Assembly (NCBI GenBank): GCA_902540235.1
Contig: CACBLI010000007.1
Coordinates: 26,450-90,449, forward strand
Origin: an uncultured Pelagibacteraceae bacterium
GTDB taxonomy: Bacteria > Pseudomonadota > Alphaproteobacteria > Pelagibacterales > Pelagibacteraceae
DNA length: 64,000 nt
Direction: 5' to 3'
A program made the translations under genes and the position numbers. How positions within the stretch are numbered: the stretch's first letter is position 1; each line of letters opens with the position of its first letter. The notes below the pieces were generated by a model. It saw only the letters and a program-made list of their open reading frames with translations. It did not search any database and was not told where the DNA came from. This document shows, one piece after another, positions 34,153 to 43,458 of this stretch.

Positions 34153-34803
34153 TTATTTTTCAGAAAAATAAATATTTTGGAAGTATGCAATTGATTTCAT
34201 TTTTGAGTTATCGGTATCAGACATTATAGCAACTCCGTCCAATTCTTTTACATCTAAGTTATGAAATCTTTTAAAATCCTCTTTTACGTTAGCCTTAACA
34301 GTTACCCATTCATTCATATTTTTTTTTGTACTAGCCAACACATTATCTATTGATTTTTTTGTGTAGGGACTTGGCCAATTTAACCCGACATCATTATTAC
34401 TAGAAAAAACGTAATTTATAGCTCTATTAGAAAGAGGAGTGGCGCCTGTTTTTTTAATGACAAAAACTCTAGCTGCATAATCATGTCCTTTTTTTGAATT
34501 TTCTTTAATTCCATTTAAATCTTGTTCAATTTTCCAAGTAATGTTGATAAAGGGAGTTTTATTTAGATCAATAATTATCTCTTTACCAAGACCAGAAGCA
34601 GCGTTATTAGCCTCTGATTTCAAAAAATTTCCATTTTCATTTTTTCCAACAGAATAAATTGTTTTATTATCAGCACCTCTTACTTTTCTAACTTGTAGTT
34701 GTGAGAGTTCGGTTTCTGTAAAATCAAAGACTTTTATTTCAGATGCTAAAGAAAAATTAATTGCAAGAATTGAAATGACAAAAGTTTGTGTAAAAAATTT
34801 CAT
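34153..34803 (-). CDS. DUF3047 exported protein
   Basis: 216 residues with a signal peptide (about 1-21). The mature part shows the DUF3047 layout: INITWKIEQDLNGIKE, GHDYAARVFVI, NRAINYVFSS, and a C-terminal GVAIMSDTDNS segment. It is a periplasmic beta-sandwich protein of unknown role, common in proteobacteria. It stands alone, with convergent and divergent small genes on either side. Confidence 0.85.
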   Translation of the reverse strand: MKFFTQTFVISILAINFSLASEIKVFDFTETELSQLQVRKVRGADNKTIYSVGKNENGNFLKSEANNAASGLGKEIIIDLNKTPFINITWKIEQDLNGIKENSKKGHDYAARVFVIKKTGATPLSNRAINYVFSSNNDVGLNWPSPYTKKSIDNVLASTKKNMNEWVTVKANVKEDFKRFHNLDVKELDGVAIMSDTDNSKMKSIAYFQNIYFSEK

Positions 34804-34877
34804 AAAAAAATTGTTAATACATTATTTTGACAAAATTTAAACATTCAAAATTCAACATTTAGTTCTACATTTAGAAT

Positions 34878-35003
34878 ATGAAGACAATTTCGATATTTTT
34901 ATTACTTATTTACTGGTCAATAATGATTTTTGCGCCAGTTATGTCAAAAGATCTCAAATTTAGTAGAGCAAAGTTAAGCAATGTAAAGGTAGTTAACCTA
35001 TGA
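34878..35003 (+). CDS. 41-residue exported micro-protein
   Basis: ATG 34878: MKTISIFLLLIYWSIMIFAP followed by VMSKDLKFSRAKLSNVKVVNL. A signal peptide or membrane anchor covers residues 3-22, and only about 19 basic residues follow. It lies between two convergently read neighbours in a small intergenic gap. Real but minor, or a fragment; no family recognised. Confidence 0.4.
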   Translation: MKTISIFLLLIYWSIMIFAPVMSKDLKFSRAKLSNVKVVNL

Positions 35004-35011
35004 TACCAAAG

Positions 35012-35764
35012 TTAATACGTTGAACGGCCACCACTGATATCAAACACTGCAGCAGTTGAAAAGGTATTTTCCTCTGATGAAAGCCAACAAATTAACGATG
35101 TAAATTCTTCAACTTCTAAAAATCTTCCTCTTGGAACCTTAGAAAGCATCCTCTGCACATGCTCTTTACTCATTTGGTTTAAAATGCGAGTTTTTGCTCC
35201 AGCCGGCGTTACAGCATTTACTGCAATATTTTTATCAGCAAGTTCCTTTCCTAATGATTTTGTAAGTCCAATAGCTCCAGCTTTTCCGGCGCTATATGCG
35301 CTCGCATTAGCATTTCCATCTTTTCCAGCAACAGATGCTACATTAACAATCCTTCCATAATTGTTTTCAATCATATTAGGCACTACCGCTCTGCAACAAT
35401 TAAAAGTCCCAAATAAATTAACTTCTATGATCTTATTCCACGTTTCTACGTCATATTTCCACAATGGAGCCGTTGGTCCAGTGATGCCAGCGTTATTAAT
35501 TAGTATATCTATTTTTGAATTACTTAAAATTTTTGAGGCGGCCTTTTCAACATCTTTATAAACTGAAACATCAACAATATCTGAAGTCAAATTAACATTG
35601 TCAGCATCTTTTTTTGTTTTATCTAATACTTTGTCGTCAATATCCCATATAACAACTTTAGCACCCGAGTCTAAGAATCTTTTGGTAATATCAAGACCAA
35701 AACCTTGTGCTCCTCCAGTAATAAGAGCAGTTCTGTTTTCAAAGTTATATTGATTTTTTTTCAT
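35012..35764 (-). CDS. Short-chain dehydrogenase/reductase
   Basis: 250 residues, classical SDR. The NAD(P)-binding motif is TGGAQGFG (about 15-22); an acidic residue at the end of beta-2 (WDIDD) suggests NAD preference. NNAG follows near 90; catalytic Ser and YSAGK lie at about 143-160. The C-terminus SGGRSTY is typical. It is read together with the NCS1 permease upstream (nine-base gap), so it may oxidise the imported compound. The substrate is unknown. Confidence 0.88.
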   Translation of the reverse strand: MKKNQYNFENRTALITGGAQGFGLDITKRFLDSGAKVVIWDIDDKVLDKTKKDADNVNLTSDIVDVSVYKDVEKAASKILSNSKIDILINNAGITGPTAPLWKYDVETWNKIIEVNLFGTFNCCRAVVPNMIENNYGRIVNVASVAGKDGNANASAYSAGKAGAIGLTKSLGKELADKNIAVNAVTPAGAKTRILNQMSKEHVQRMLSKVPRGRFLEVEEFTSLICWLSSEENTFSTAAVFDISGGRSTY

Positions 35765-35773
35765 TGAGTTAAA

Positions 35774-37234
35774 TTAATCTTTTGCTAGCAAATAATACAC
35801 GATAGCTGCAATAAATGCTCCCATAATCCATGAATATGATTGTAAAAACATTAAATTAGAATTCCAAATTGTAGATGCTGCAAAAATAAAACCTAAAATT
35901 AACGAATAAACTGCCTTTAAATGCCATCCACCTGAATAGTAATAAATCCCATTTTTATCTAATGAATAAATATCTTTATTATTAAGTTTATTTTTTTTGA
36001 TAAAATAATAATCACAAATCATCAGTCCAAATAATGGACCAAAAAAAGCTCCTAGGGTATCTATTATTGATAAAATTCCAATTTGACTTAAAAAAGTTAA
36101 CCAGAAAACTCCAAGGAAAAAACCAAAAAATCCAATTATATAGCTTGCACCTTTTAACGATATTGATGAAGGAGTAAAATTTATTAATGTATATTGCGAT
36201 GGTATAAAATTTGCGATCAAATTTGTCGATGCAGATGCAATAATAATAAAAATTAGCACTAAAATTGTAACTAAGAGATTGTTCATTTTACCTATTATGT
36301 CAGTTGGGTTAGTAAGAATTCTTGACAAATTTTGTGCATCTTGTTTTATCAAAGCATCTGCACCACTAACAATAAATAAAGCCAAAAAAGAAAAAACAAC
36401 CAAATTAAGTATTAAACTTAGATTTCCCTTTTTTAACTCACCCTTATTTTTTACATGACGGGAAAAATCTCCATAACTTAAAATAATTATAGAAAAATAA
36501 GCAAACACAGTGCCTGCAACAGTAAGTAGAGGTATAAAGTTTTTTTGATCAAAAAAATTATAATAATTTACTGATTGTAAAAATGCTTGAGAAGAAATTT
36601 TTACATCATTTAATAAAACAATTAAAAAAAACATAAAAATTCCTAAATAAACAGCTATTGCTGAAAATTTTATGATTTTTCTATTAAACACCATACCGAC
36701 ACTAAATAAAGATACTTGTATAAGAATTGAAAGTGTAATTGAAATCCAATCAATTATATTTAGACCTAAAAAAAATAATAAAAAGATATCTTGATTAAGC
36801 AAAGATGAATCGATTGAAAAAATTAATATTCGTACCAAATAAACAAATGCTTTTGACAAAAAGTATGTTTGTATTCCAAACATAAAAACGCCAACTAGAG
36901 TTCTTATCAAACCAAAATATTTTGCACCTTTAACACCTAAAGAAGATCTCAATAAAACTACAAAAGGTAATCCAAATTTTTGTGAAGGCTCCCCAATTAA
37001 GTTTGAAAAAAAATAAACTAACAATGAACCTATTAGTGTACCAAAAAAAACAACAAAAGTGTTTAAATCATAGACAACATATAAAGAGGCAATTAAGGAA
37101 AAACCAATTACACTTTGTATATTGACGCCCCAAAAATAAAATAAATCTTTCCAATCCCAGTTTTTATTATTTGGATTGACAGTGACTAAATCCCAATTAA
37201 TGAGTGATTTATCTGAATTTTTAAGTTGACTCAC
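35774..37234 (-). CDS. NCS1-family permease (purine/pyrimidine/hydantoin type)
   Basis: 486 residues with about twelve hydrophobic helices. The N-terminus (WDWKDLFYFWGVNIQSVIGF) and PSQKFGLPFVVLLRSSLGVKG near 75-95 match the NCS1 signature; SYGDFSRHVKN near 235 is another family site. It imports a nucleobase, hydantoin or similar heterocycle with a cation. It probably forms a transcript with the downstream SDR gene. The exact substrate cannot be read from sequence. Confidence 0.85.
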   Translation of the reverse strand: MSQLKNSDKSLINWDLVTVNPNNKNWDWKDLFYFWGVNIQSVIGFSLIASLYVVYDLNTFVVFFGTLIGSLLVYFFSNLIGEPSQKFGLPFVVLLRSSLGVKGAKYFGLIRTLVGVFMFGIQTYFLSKAFVYLVRILIFSIDSSLLNQDIFLLFFLGLNIIDWISITLSILIQVSLFSVGMVFNRKIIKFSAIAVYLGIFMFFLIVLLNDVKISSQAFLQSVNYYNFFDQKNFIPLLTVAGTVFAYFSIIILSYGDFSRHVKNKGELKKGNLSLILNLVVFSFLALFIVSGADALIKQDAQNLSRILTNPTDIIGKMNNLLVTILVLIFIIIASASTNLIANFIPSQYTLINFTPSSISLKGASYIIGFFGFFLGVFWLTFLSQIGILSIIDTLGAFFGPLFGLMICDYYFIKKNKLNNKDIYSLDKNGIYYYSGGWHLKAVYSLILGFIFAASTIWNSNLMFLQSYSWIMGAFIAAIVYYLLAKD

Positions 37235-37259
37235 TTAAACAATATAAAACTTTATTATT

Positions 37260-38594
37260 CTACTGTCCATATAGGAGAGTTGGTAACCAAAGTGCAATTT
37301 TCGGAAAAATGATAATTAATATCAAACCAAAAACTTGTAGAACCATAAATTGCATCATTCCATAATAAATATCTTTAAGATCCCATTCAGGAACAACCCC
37401 CTTTAAAAAATAAGCTGAAAGAGCAACTGGAGGAGATAACCAGGCGGTTTGTAAGTTGACAGCCACTAATATTGCAAACCAAGTTAAATTAAAACCTAAT
37501 GCCTCAATTAGTGGTAATATAATTGGTACAATAATCATTACTATAGGCACCCATTCTAAAGGCCATCCTAATAAAAATATCATTACCATAACCATCGCTA
37601 AAATTAGATACTTATTCATTTCAAGACCCAATAAAAATTCAGTTAATAAAGTTGGTGTTCCAAGTCTTGCAAAAACAGCACCAAAAAAATTTGAAGCTGC
37701 AACCAAAACCATTATCAATGCAGTTATCTCAAGTGTTTTGACTAATGCTTCCTGTAACTTTGGAAAAGTCAACTTTTTATAAGCTAATGAAAGAAGTAAC
37801 GCACCCATAGCCCCACATCCTGCAGCTTCAGTTGGAGTAGCAAAACCAAATAGAATACTTCCTAATGCTGCAAATACTAAAGCAGCGGGTGGAACTAAAC
37901 CTAAAAAAAATTCAATCCACACATCTTTCATGCTCGCAGCTCTCATGTCATCAGGTATAATTGGTCCCAATTTAGGATTAATCATACATCTAATTGTTGT
38001 GTAACCTGCGTATAAACTTGCGAGAAGAATTCCAGGTAGGATTGCAGCAGCAAATAAATCAATTACTGGAATTTCCATTATAGGTCCCATAACAACTAGC
38101 ATAATGCTTGGTGGAATTAATATTCCTAAAGTTCCTCCAGCTGTAATTGTTCCAGCTGCAAGTCTAACATCATACCCAGATCTATTCATAGATTTTGCCG
38201 CCATAATTCCAAGAATTGTTACAGAGGCACCAACAATTCCTGTTGCAGCTGCAAATATTACAGAAACAAATAAAACTGCGTAATATAAAGAACCCTTAAC
38301 TTTTGCTAGCATCATTTGAAATGCTGAAAACAACCGTTCCATCAATCCAGCTTGTTCCATCATAATACCCATAAAAACAAAGAGCGGGACAGCGGCGAGA
38401 GTTTGTTCGGTCATGACCATTGAAAATTGAAGGGTCATTAAATAAAAAACTAATTTTCCAAATCCAAGATAACCAAATACAAAACCTAGAAATATTAAAG
38501 TGAATGAAATAGGAAACCCTATAAATATAGCAAATAACATTGCGCCAACTAAAATGAAACCTAAAATGGCTGGATCAATGAATTCTGCTATCAT
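37260..38594 (-). CDS. TRAP transporter large permease (DctM-type)
   Basis: 444 residues, twelve or more helices. Family markers: GFILVGAMLFAIFIGFPISF at the N-terminus, VTILGIMAAKSMNRSGYD near 130, and GGTLGILIPPSIMLVV near 155. It is the ion-coupled channel part of a tripartite uptake system. Its start overlaps the small permease stop by four bases. Together with the small permease and the binding protein at 39276-40370 it forms a complete transporter. Confidence 0.93.
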   Translation of the reverse strand: MIAEFIDPAILGFILVGAMLFAIFIGFPISFTLIFLGFVFGYLGFGKLVFYLMTLQFSMVMTEQTLAAVPLFVFMGIMMEQAGLMERLFSAFQMMLAKVKGSLYYAVLFVSVIFAAATGIVGASVTILGIMAAKSMNRSGYDVRLAAGTITAGGTLGILIPPSIMLVVMGPIMEIPVIDLFAAAILPGILLASLYAGYTTIRCMINPKLGPIIPDDMRAASMKDVWIEFFLGLVPPAALVFAALGSILFGFATPTEAAGCGAMGALLLSLAYKKLTFPKLQEALVKTLEITALIMVLVAASNFFGAVFARLGTPTLLTEFLLGLEMNKYLILAMVMVMIFLLGWPLEWVPIVMIIVPIILPLIEALGFNLTWFAILVAVNLQTAWLSPPVALSAYFLKGVVPEWDLKDIYYGMMQFMVLQVFGLILIIIFPKIALWLPTLLYGQ

Positions 38595-39205
38595 TTTTTA
38601 TCTCCTGGCCACTCACCTTTTTTAGCTGCCCAATAACTTTTTAATAATTCTGAAAAACCTTGAATTAATAAAAAAATAATTCCAATTAACAAACATGTTT
38701 TGATGGGCCACATATAAGGCATCCAAGTAGTATCCATTCCTCGTTCGCCTCTTCTAATTGACTCTTCAACAAATCCTATAGTCATATAAAGAAAAACAAT
38801 TAGTCCTGGAAAATAAAATAAAAGATATAACCAGAAATCAATGAGACCTTGTGTTTTAGTTTTAAAGTTTCTGTATAAAAAATCTGCTCTTATATGAACT
38901 CCTCTAGAAAGAGCATATCCTGCACCAAGCATAAATAACGCACCATAAAGAAAACGGCTTATGTCGTAAGCCCAAATTGTTGGTGCTAAAAATAATTTTC
39001 TTGCAAGAACTTCATAAGTCATCGCAAAAATTAGTGGCATCAATATCCAACAAACAATACTACCGATCCACTTACTGAATTTATCAATATTAACGATAGA
39101 TTTAGCCATCCATGATGGCATATCAGCTGGCATTTTACCTGATCCACCTCGCCTTTCGGCAATCATTTCATCAGAAATATCTAGTTTACCAGGTTCGTTT
39201 GCCAT
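38591..39205 (-). CDS. TRAP transporter small permease (DctQ-type)
   Basis: 204 residues with four membrane helices and DctQ motifs (YEVLARKLFLAPTIWAYDIS, LGAGYALSRGVHIRADFLY). The cytoplasmic N-terminal extension of about 35 residues is longer than usual. It bridges binding protein and large permease. A strong hairpin terminator lies between it and the binding-protein gene, so it is likely expressed at a lower level than the latter. Confidence 0.92.
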   Translation of the reverse strand: MANEPGKLDISDEMIAERRGGSGKMPADMPSWMAKSIVNIDKFSKWIGSIVCWILMPLIFAMTYEVLARKLFLAPTIWAYDISRFLYGALFMLGAGYALSRGVHIRADFLYRNFKTKTQGLIDFWLYLLFYFPGLIVFLYMTIGFVEESIRRGERGMDTTWMPYMWPIKTCLLIGIIFLLIQGFSELLKSYWAAKKGEWPGDKK

Positions 39206-39217
39206 AAAATTTTAGTT

Positions 39218-39254
39218 AAAAAAAATTAGAGCGGACTTTTAAAGTCCGCTCTAA
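39218..39254 (-). terminator. Intrinsic terminator/attenuator inside the TRAP operon
   Basis: A near-perfect inverted repeat (TTAGAGCGGACTTT, one base, AAAGTCCGCTCTAA; 39226-39254) is followed on the minus strand by eight T residues (39218-39225). It sits between the binding-protein stop and the small permease start. This would end most transcripts after the binding protein and let a fraction continue, giving excess binding protein over permease. Confidence 0.85.
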
Positions 39255-39275
39255 AAAATCAAGATTAATTACTAA

Positions 39276-40370
39276 TTACTTTAAGGTCGCCGCGTGAGCC
39301 ATTCCTAGCTTAGCATTAGACATTTGAGCACCACTCCAGAAAGGAACAGCAACATCAGCAAAATTTTTCATTGAAGTGTAAACTTCGTTAAAAAATTTAT
39401 TATCTTTAGCATTCTTATTTAAAGATGCTTTTGCTGCAGCCATATATTCTGTGAAATAATCTGAAGGTGTATCTTCTAGAATTACTCCATGTTTAGTAGT
39501 TAGCTCTCTTAAAGCTTTACCATTCTCATAGATTCTGTAGCTTAAAGATTTTGCTAATGAAGCATTAGCAGCTACCTCAAGTGACTTTTTCTCATGAGCG
39601 CTCATAGCATTGTATGTTTTTCCAGTAATATAAAAGTCAGCATTTACGACTACTTGGTGTAAACCTTGTAAGTAATAGTGCTTTAATACTTTTTGAAAAC
39701 CAAATGTTAAGTCTGGTTTAGGACAGCACCACTCAGCAGCATCGATAGTACCTGCCTCAAGAGCTGGAAGAATATCTCCACCACCCATTGCGACAGATGC
39801 TATACCAATGTCCTTATAAGTTTGTCCTGGAATTCCTGGAGGAGTTCTGAATTTATATTTTCTAAAGTCAGCCATATCTTTGATTGGTTTTGGAAACCAA
39901 CCTAAAGCTTCTGGGCCAACTGGTTGAATCATAAATCCTTTAATATCTCTTCCCATTTCTTTCCAAAGTTGATCGTATAACTCTTTACCACCACCATATT
40001 GGAACCATGATAAGAATGCGATATTATCAATCCCCACTCCACCACCAGCTACCGGTGAACCAAATAACATAGCAGCAGGATGGTCACCTGACCAATAGTG
40101 GGTCCAAGCGAATCCACAGTCTATTAATCCCTTATCAACAGCATCTAGAGTTTCTTTAACTCCAACAACTGCGCCTGCAGGCAATATTTCAAATTTCAAT
40201 GATCCGCTAGTTAATTCAGTTACAGTATCAGTAAAGTCCTTTAACATTTTAACCTCATCGGCTTTAGTATTAAGAACAGTTTGACACTTTAATGTTTTTG
40301 CAGCATTAGCACTTGACGTAAATCCAAGAACTAAAATTGTTGCAAATAACATTGAAATGATTTTTTTCAT
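39276..40370 (-). CDS. TRAP transporter substrate-binding protein (DctP/TakP family)
   Basis: 364 residues with a clear signal peptide (1-23, ending ANAA). The motif GGGDILPALEAGTIDAAEW near 197-215 and the FRTPPGIPG segment near 170-180 carry the conserved Arg and acidic residues of TakP/FcbT1-type binders of carboxylates and sulfonates. It is first in its operon, with GAGG upstream of the ATG. Facing a GMC dehydrogenase and near xsc, a sulfonate such as isethionate is a reasonable substrate guess, but not shown by sequence. Confidence 0.9.
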   Translation of the reverse strand: MKKIISMLFATILVLGFTSSANAAKTLKCQTVLNTKADEVKMLKDFTDTVTELTSGSLKFEILPAGAVVGVKETLDAVDKGLIDCGFAWTHYWSGDHPAAMLFGSPVAGGGVGIDNIAFLSWFQYGGGKELYDQLWKEMGRDIKGFMIQPVGPEALGWFPKPIKDMADFRKYKFRTPPGIPGQTYKDIGIASVAMGGGDILPALEAGTIDAAEWCCPKPDLTFGFQKVLKHYYLQGLHQVVVNADFYITGKTYNAMSAHEKKSLEVAANASLAKSLSYRIYENGKALRELTTKHGVILEDTPSDYFTEYMAAAKASLNKNAKDNKFFNEVYTSMKNFADVAVPFWSGAQMSNAKLGMAHAATLK

Positions 40371-40502
40371 TATTATTCCTCTTGTTAGTTAAATTTAACA
40401 TGCTGATGTAATCAGAAAAACAAAGCTGACACAAGTGACAATTAATTGATATAGTTGTAGTTATCATTAAATAAGTTTAATTAAAAAATTATTCAACTTG
40501 AG

Positions 40503-42098
40503 ATGGAAAACTTTGATTTTGTAATTATTGGTGCTGGATCTGCAGGATGTGTTCTTGCAAATCGTCTTTCTGAAAATTCTCAAAATAAAGTTTTATTAAT
40601 TGAGGCTGGTGGCAAAGATAACTATCCCTGGATACACATACCTGTTGGATACTTTAAAACAATGCACAATCCATCTGTAGATTGGTGTTATAAAACAGAG
40701 CCTGATGAAACAATGAATAACCGTTCAATTCGTTATCCTAGGGGAAAAACTTTAGGGGGCAGTTCAGCCATAAATGGTCTTTTATATATTAGAGGACAAA
40801 GTAGAGATTATGATGTTTGGCGTCAATTAGGTAACACTGGTTGGGGATGGGATGATGTCCTCCCATATTTTATTAAAGCAGAAAATCAAGAGCGTGGAAA
40901 AGACAATTTTCACGGTGTTGATGGACCCCTGTCTGTATCTGATCAAAGAATTCAACTTCCATTATTAAATGAGTTTCAAAATGCAGCTGAAGAATTTGGA
41001 ATTCCGAAAACAAGAGATTTTAATACTGGTGATAATCATGGATGTGGTTATTTTCAAGTCACTGAAAAAGATGGTTTCAGATGTAGTACAGCTGTTGGAT
41101 ATTTAAATCCTATTAAAAATAGAAATAATCTTAATATAATTACCAATGCACATGTAAAAAAAATAAACTTTGAAAATAAAATAGCTAAAAGTGTCGAATA
41201 CTGGCAAGGAAATGAACTTAAAAAGATATTAGCAAATAAAGAAATTATTCTTTCATCAGGATCAATTGGTTCGCCACAAATTTTACAAGTATCAGGAATT
41301 GGTAACTCCGATAAATTAAAAAATTTAGGTATAGATATGATTCATGATCTAAAAGGGGTTGGAGAAAATCTTCAGGATCATCTCATGTTTAGACCAATTT
41401 ATAAAATTCATGGATTAAAATCCTTAAATAAAAAAGTTAATAGTTTATTTGGTAAACTAATGATTGGTCTTGAGTATGTTTTTAATCGAAGTGGACCAAT
41501 GACGATGGGTGCTAGTCAAATGTGTATGTTCGCTAAAAGTGATCCATCTGTTGAATTACCAGATCTGCAATGGCATGTTCAGCCTATGAGTATGGACACT
41601 CTAGGTGCAACCAAAAACCATGACTTTCATGCCTTTACTCCAACAGTATCAAATATTAGACCAACAAGTAGAGGTTTTGTAAATATTACAAATAAAGATT
41701 CAAGAATTTACGCAAAGGTAAAACTCAATTATCTTTCAACTCAGCATGATAGAATAATTGCTGCAAAAGGATTAAAGCTCACAAGAAAAATTGTTATGGA
41801 GTCTGAAACTTTTAAAAAATATAGACCTGAAGAGTATAGGCCTGGTATAAATATTAATGATGATGAAGAATTGGTTAAAGCTGGCTCAGATTATGCTCAA
41901 ACTATTTTTCATCCTGTTGGTACTTGTAAAATGGGTCAAGACGACATGGCAGTGGTCGATGAAACGCTTAAAGTAAAAGGTTTAAAAAATTTAAGAGTGA
42001 TTGATGCATCAATAATGCCTAATATAACTTCAGGTAATACTAATGCACCAACAATAATGATTGCAGAAAAAGGTGCTGATATGATACTTAGAGGTTAA
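40503..42098 (+). CDS. GMC-family FAD dehydrogenase (choline dehydrogenase-like)
   Basis: 531 residues. FAD-binding GAGSAGCVLANRLSE at 10-24 and EAGG at 36-39; GMC signature 1 GKTLGGSSAINGLLYIRG near 79-96; signature 2 near GSIGSPQILQVSGIG (256-270); catalytic His in TIFHPVGTCKMG and NAPTIMIAEKGA at the C-terminus. It oxidises a primary alcohol to an aldehyde. It is divergent from the TRAP operon. The known isethionate dehydrogenase IseJ is, as I recall, of this family, which makes isethionate one candidate; choline is another, but no bet genes are here. Confidence 0.9.
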   Translation: MENFDFVIIGAGSAGCVLANRLSENSQNKVLLIEAGGKDNYPWIHIPVGYFKTMHNPSVDWCYKTEPDETMNNRSIRYPRGKTLGGSSAINGLLYIRGQSRDYDVWRQLGNTGWGWDDVLPYFIKAENQERGKDNFHGVDGPLSVSDQRIQLPLLNEFQNAAEEFGIPKTRDFNTGDNHGCGYFQVTEKDGFRCSTAVGYLNPIKNRNNLNIITNAHVKKINFENKIAKSVEYWQGNELKKILANKEIILSSGSIGSPQILQVSGIGNSDKLKNLGIDMIHDLKGVGENLQDHLMFRPIYKIHGLKSLNKKVNSLFGKLMIGLEYVFNRSGPMTMGASQMCMFAKSDPSVELPDLQWHVQPMSMDTLGATKNHDFHAFTPTVSNIRPTSRGFVNITNKDSRIYAKVKLNYLSTQHDRIIAAKGLKLTRKIVMESETFKKYRPEEYRPGININDDEELVKAGSDYAQTIFHPVGTCKMGQDDMAVVDETLKVKGLKNLRVIDASIMPNITSGNTNAPTIMIAEKGADMILRG

Positions 42099-42691
42099 TG
42101 CTATCTGATTTTGTTACGCCAGAGCAAATTACTATTTTAACGCAAATTATCTTAATAGATCTTGTGCTTGCTGGTGATAATGCAATCATTATTGGAATGG
42201 TTGCTTCTAAATTTCCATTAGAACAGAGAAAAAAAATTATTTTTTGGGGCATAGGTGGTGCTGTTTTTTTAAGAATTATATTAACTTTATTAACTGCTTA
42301 CTTGTTACAAGTTACGGGTTTAAGATTAATTGGTGGTCTTCTTCTTCTTTATATAGTTTACAAACTTTATATTGATGTTGTGAAAGGTTCAAATCATCAA
42401 GATAATATTAAAGTAGACAATTCTAGCTTTATTAAAGCAATTTGGACTATTCTACTTGCTGATTTTACAATGAGTTTGGATAATGTTTTGGGTGTTGCTG
42501 GGGCAGCCGGAGATCACTACTATTTGCTTGTTTTTGGACTGGTTTTATCAATTGTTTTAATGGCAACTGCTGCAACATTAATTTCCAATTGGATTAAAAA
42601 GTATAAATGGATAGCTTGGGCTGGTTTATTAGCAATTCTTATTGTTGCTATTGAGTTGATTTACACTGATATTAAAATATTATTTTTATAA
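42098..42691 (+). CDS. TerC family membrane protein
   Basis: 197 residues, about six helices. The TerC motif LIDLVLAGDNAIIIGMVASK (about 18-37) and the second repeat DFTMSLDNVLGVAGAAG (near 123-140) carry the conserved Asp-Asn pairs used in metal coordination or transport. The family exports manganese or assists membrane-protein metalation. Its start overlaps the GMC stop by one base and its stop abuts the SDR start. Confidence 0.9.
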   Translation: MLSDFVTPEQITILTQIILIDLVLAGDNAIIIGMVASKFPLEQRKKIIFWGIGGAVFLRIILTLLTAYLLQVTGLRLIGGLLLLYIVYKLYIDVVKGSNHQDNIKVDNSSFIKAIWTILLADFTMSLDNVLGVAGAAGDHYYLLVFGLVLSIVLMATAATLISNWIKKYKWIAWAGLLAILIVAIELIYTDIKILFL

Positions 42692-43458
42692 TGTTCCTTA
42701 AAAATTATAATTTTAGAAATAAAACTGCAGTTGTGACAGGTGCTGGTAAAGGTATTGGTAGAGCATGCGCGATCGCTTTAGCTGAGGCTGGTGCAAATTT
42801 GATCATAATCAGCAGAACTAATAAAGATTTAACCGAAGTTTCTAAGAAAATAAAAAAGTTTAAGTCAAGGTGTAAATCTTATGTTTGTGATATCACAGAT
42901 TATAATGAAATAAAAAAAATCATTAATAAACAGTCAAGAATAGACATCTTAATTAACAATGCTGGAAATAATAGACCAGCACATTTTACCAAAGTCAAAA
43001 AGGAAGATATGGAATATATGGTTAAAATAAATACCATAGCAAGTTTTAACCTGGCTCATCTTTGTGCATTAAAAATGATTAAATCTAAAAATAGAAAAAA
43101 AATAGGTGGATCTATAGTAAATATGTCCTCTCAGATGGGTCATGTTGGTGGGCCTATAAGAAGTGTCTACAATATGAATAAATTTGGTTTAGAGGGTTTA
43201 ACAAAAGGAATGTCAATTGATCTTGCAAAATATAACATTAGAGTAAATACGGTTTGTCCAACGTTTGTTGTGACTCCTATGACTAAAAAATTTTTAAGAG
43301 ATAAGAAATTTAAACGAGATATGTTGAATAATATCCCTTTAGGAAGATTTGCAGAGTTATCTGAAGTAGCATCAGCTGTAGTCTTTTTGGCATCAGATGC
43401 TGCATCCATGATTACAGGCACTTCATTATTGGTTGATGGTGGATGGACGGCAAAATAA
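42691..43458 (+). CDS. Short-chain dehydrogenase/reductase
   Basis: 255 residues, classical SDR: TGAGKGIG near 17-24, NNAG near 90, Ser/Tyr/Lys catalytic set in NMSSQMGHV and YNMNK (about 145-165), and a C-terminal LLVDGGWTAK. The residue after beta-2 is Ser-Arg (IISRTN), which favours NADPH. The catalytic YxxxK is YNMNK. The substrate is unknown. It overlaps the following M23 gene by 16 bases. Confidence 0.88.
   Translation: MFLKNYNFRNKTAVVTGAGKGIGRACAIALAEAGANLIIISRTNKDLTEVSKKIKKFKSRCKSYVCDITDYNEIKKIINKQSRIDILINNAGNNRPAHFTKVKKEDMEYMVKINTIASFNLAHLCALKMIKSKNRKKIGGSIVNMSSQMGHVGGPIRSVYNMNKFGLEGLTKGMSIDLAKYNIRVNTVCPTFVVTPMTKKFLRDKKFKRDMLNNIPLGRFAELSEVASAVVFLASDAASMITGTSLLVDGGWTAK

Noticed and set aside
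40371..40502. Riboswitch upstream of the TRAP operon
   Set aside because: I looked for paired elements and known SAR11 riboswitch shapes in this 132-base gap and saw only AT-rich sequence with weak inverted repeats.
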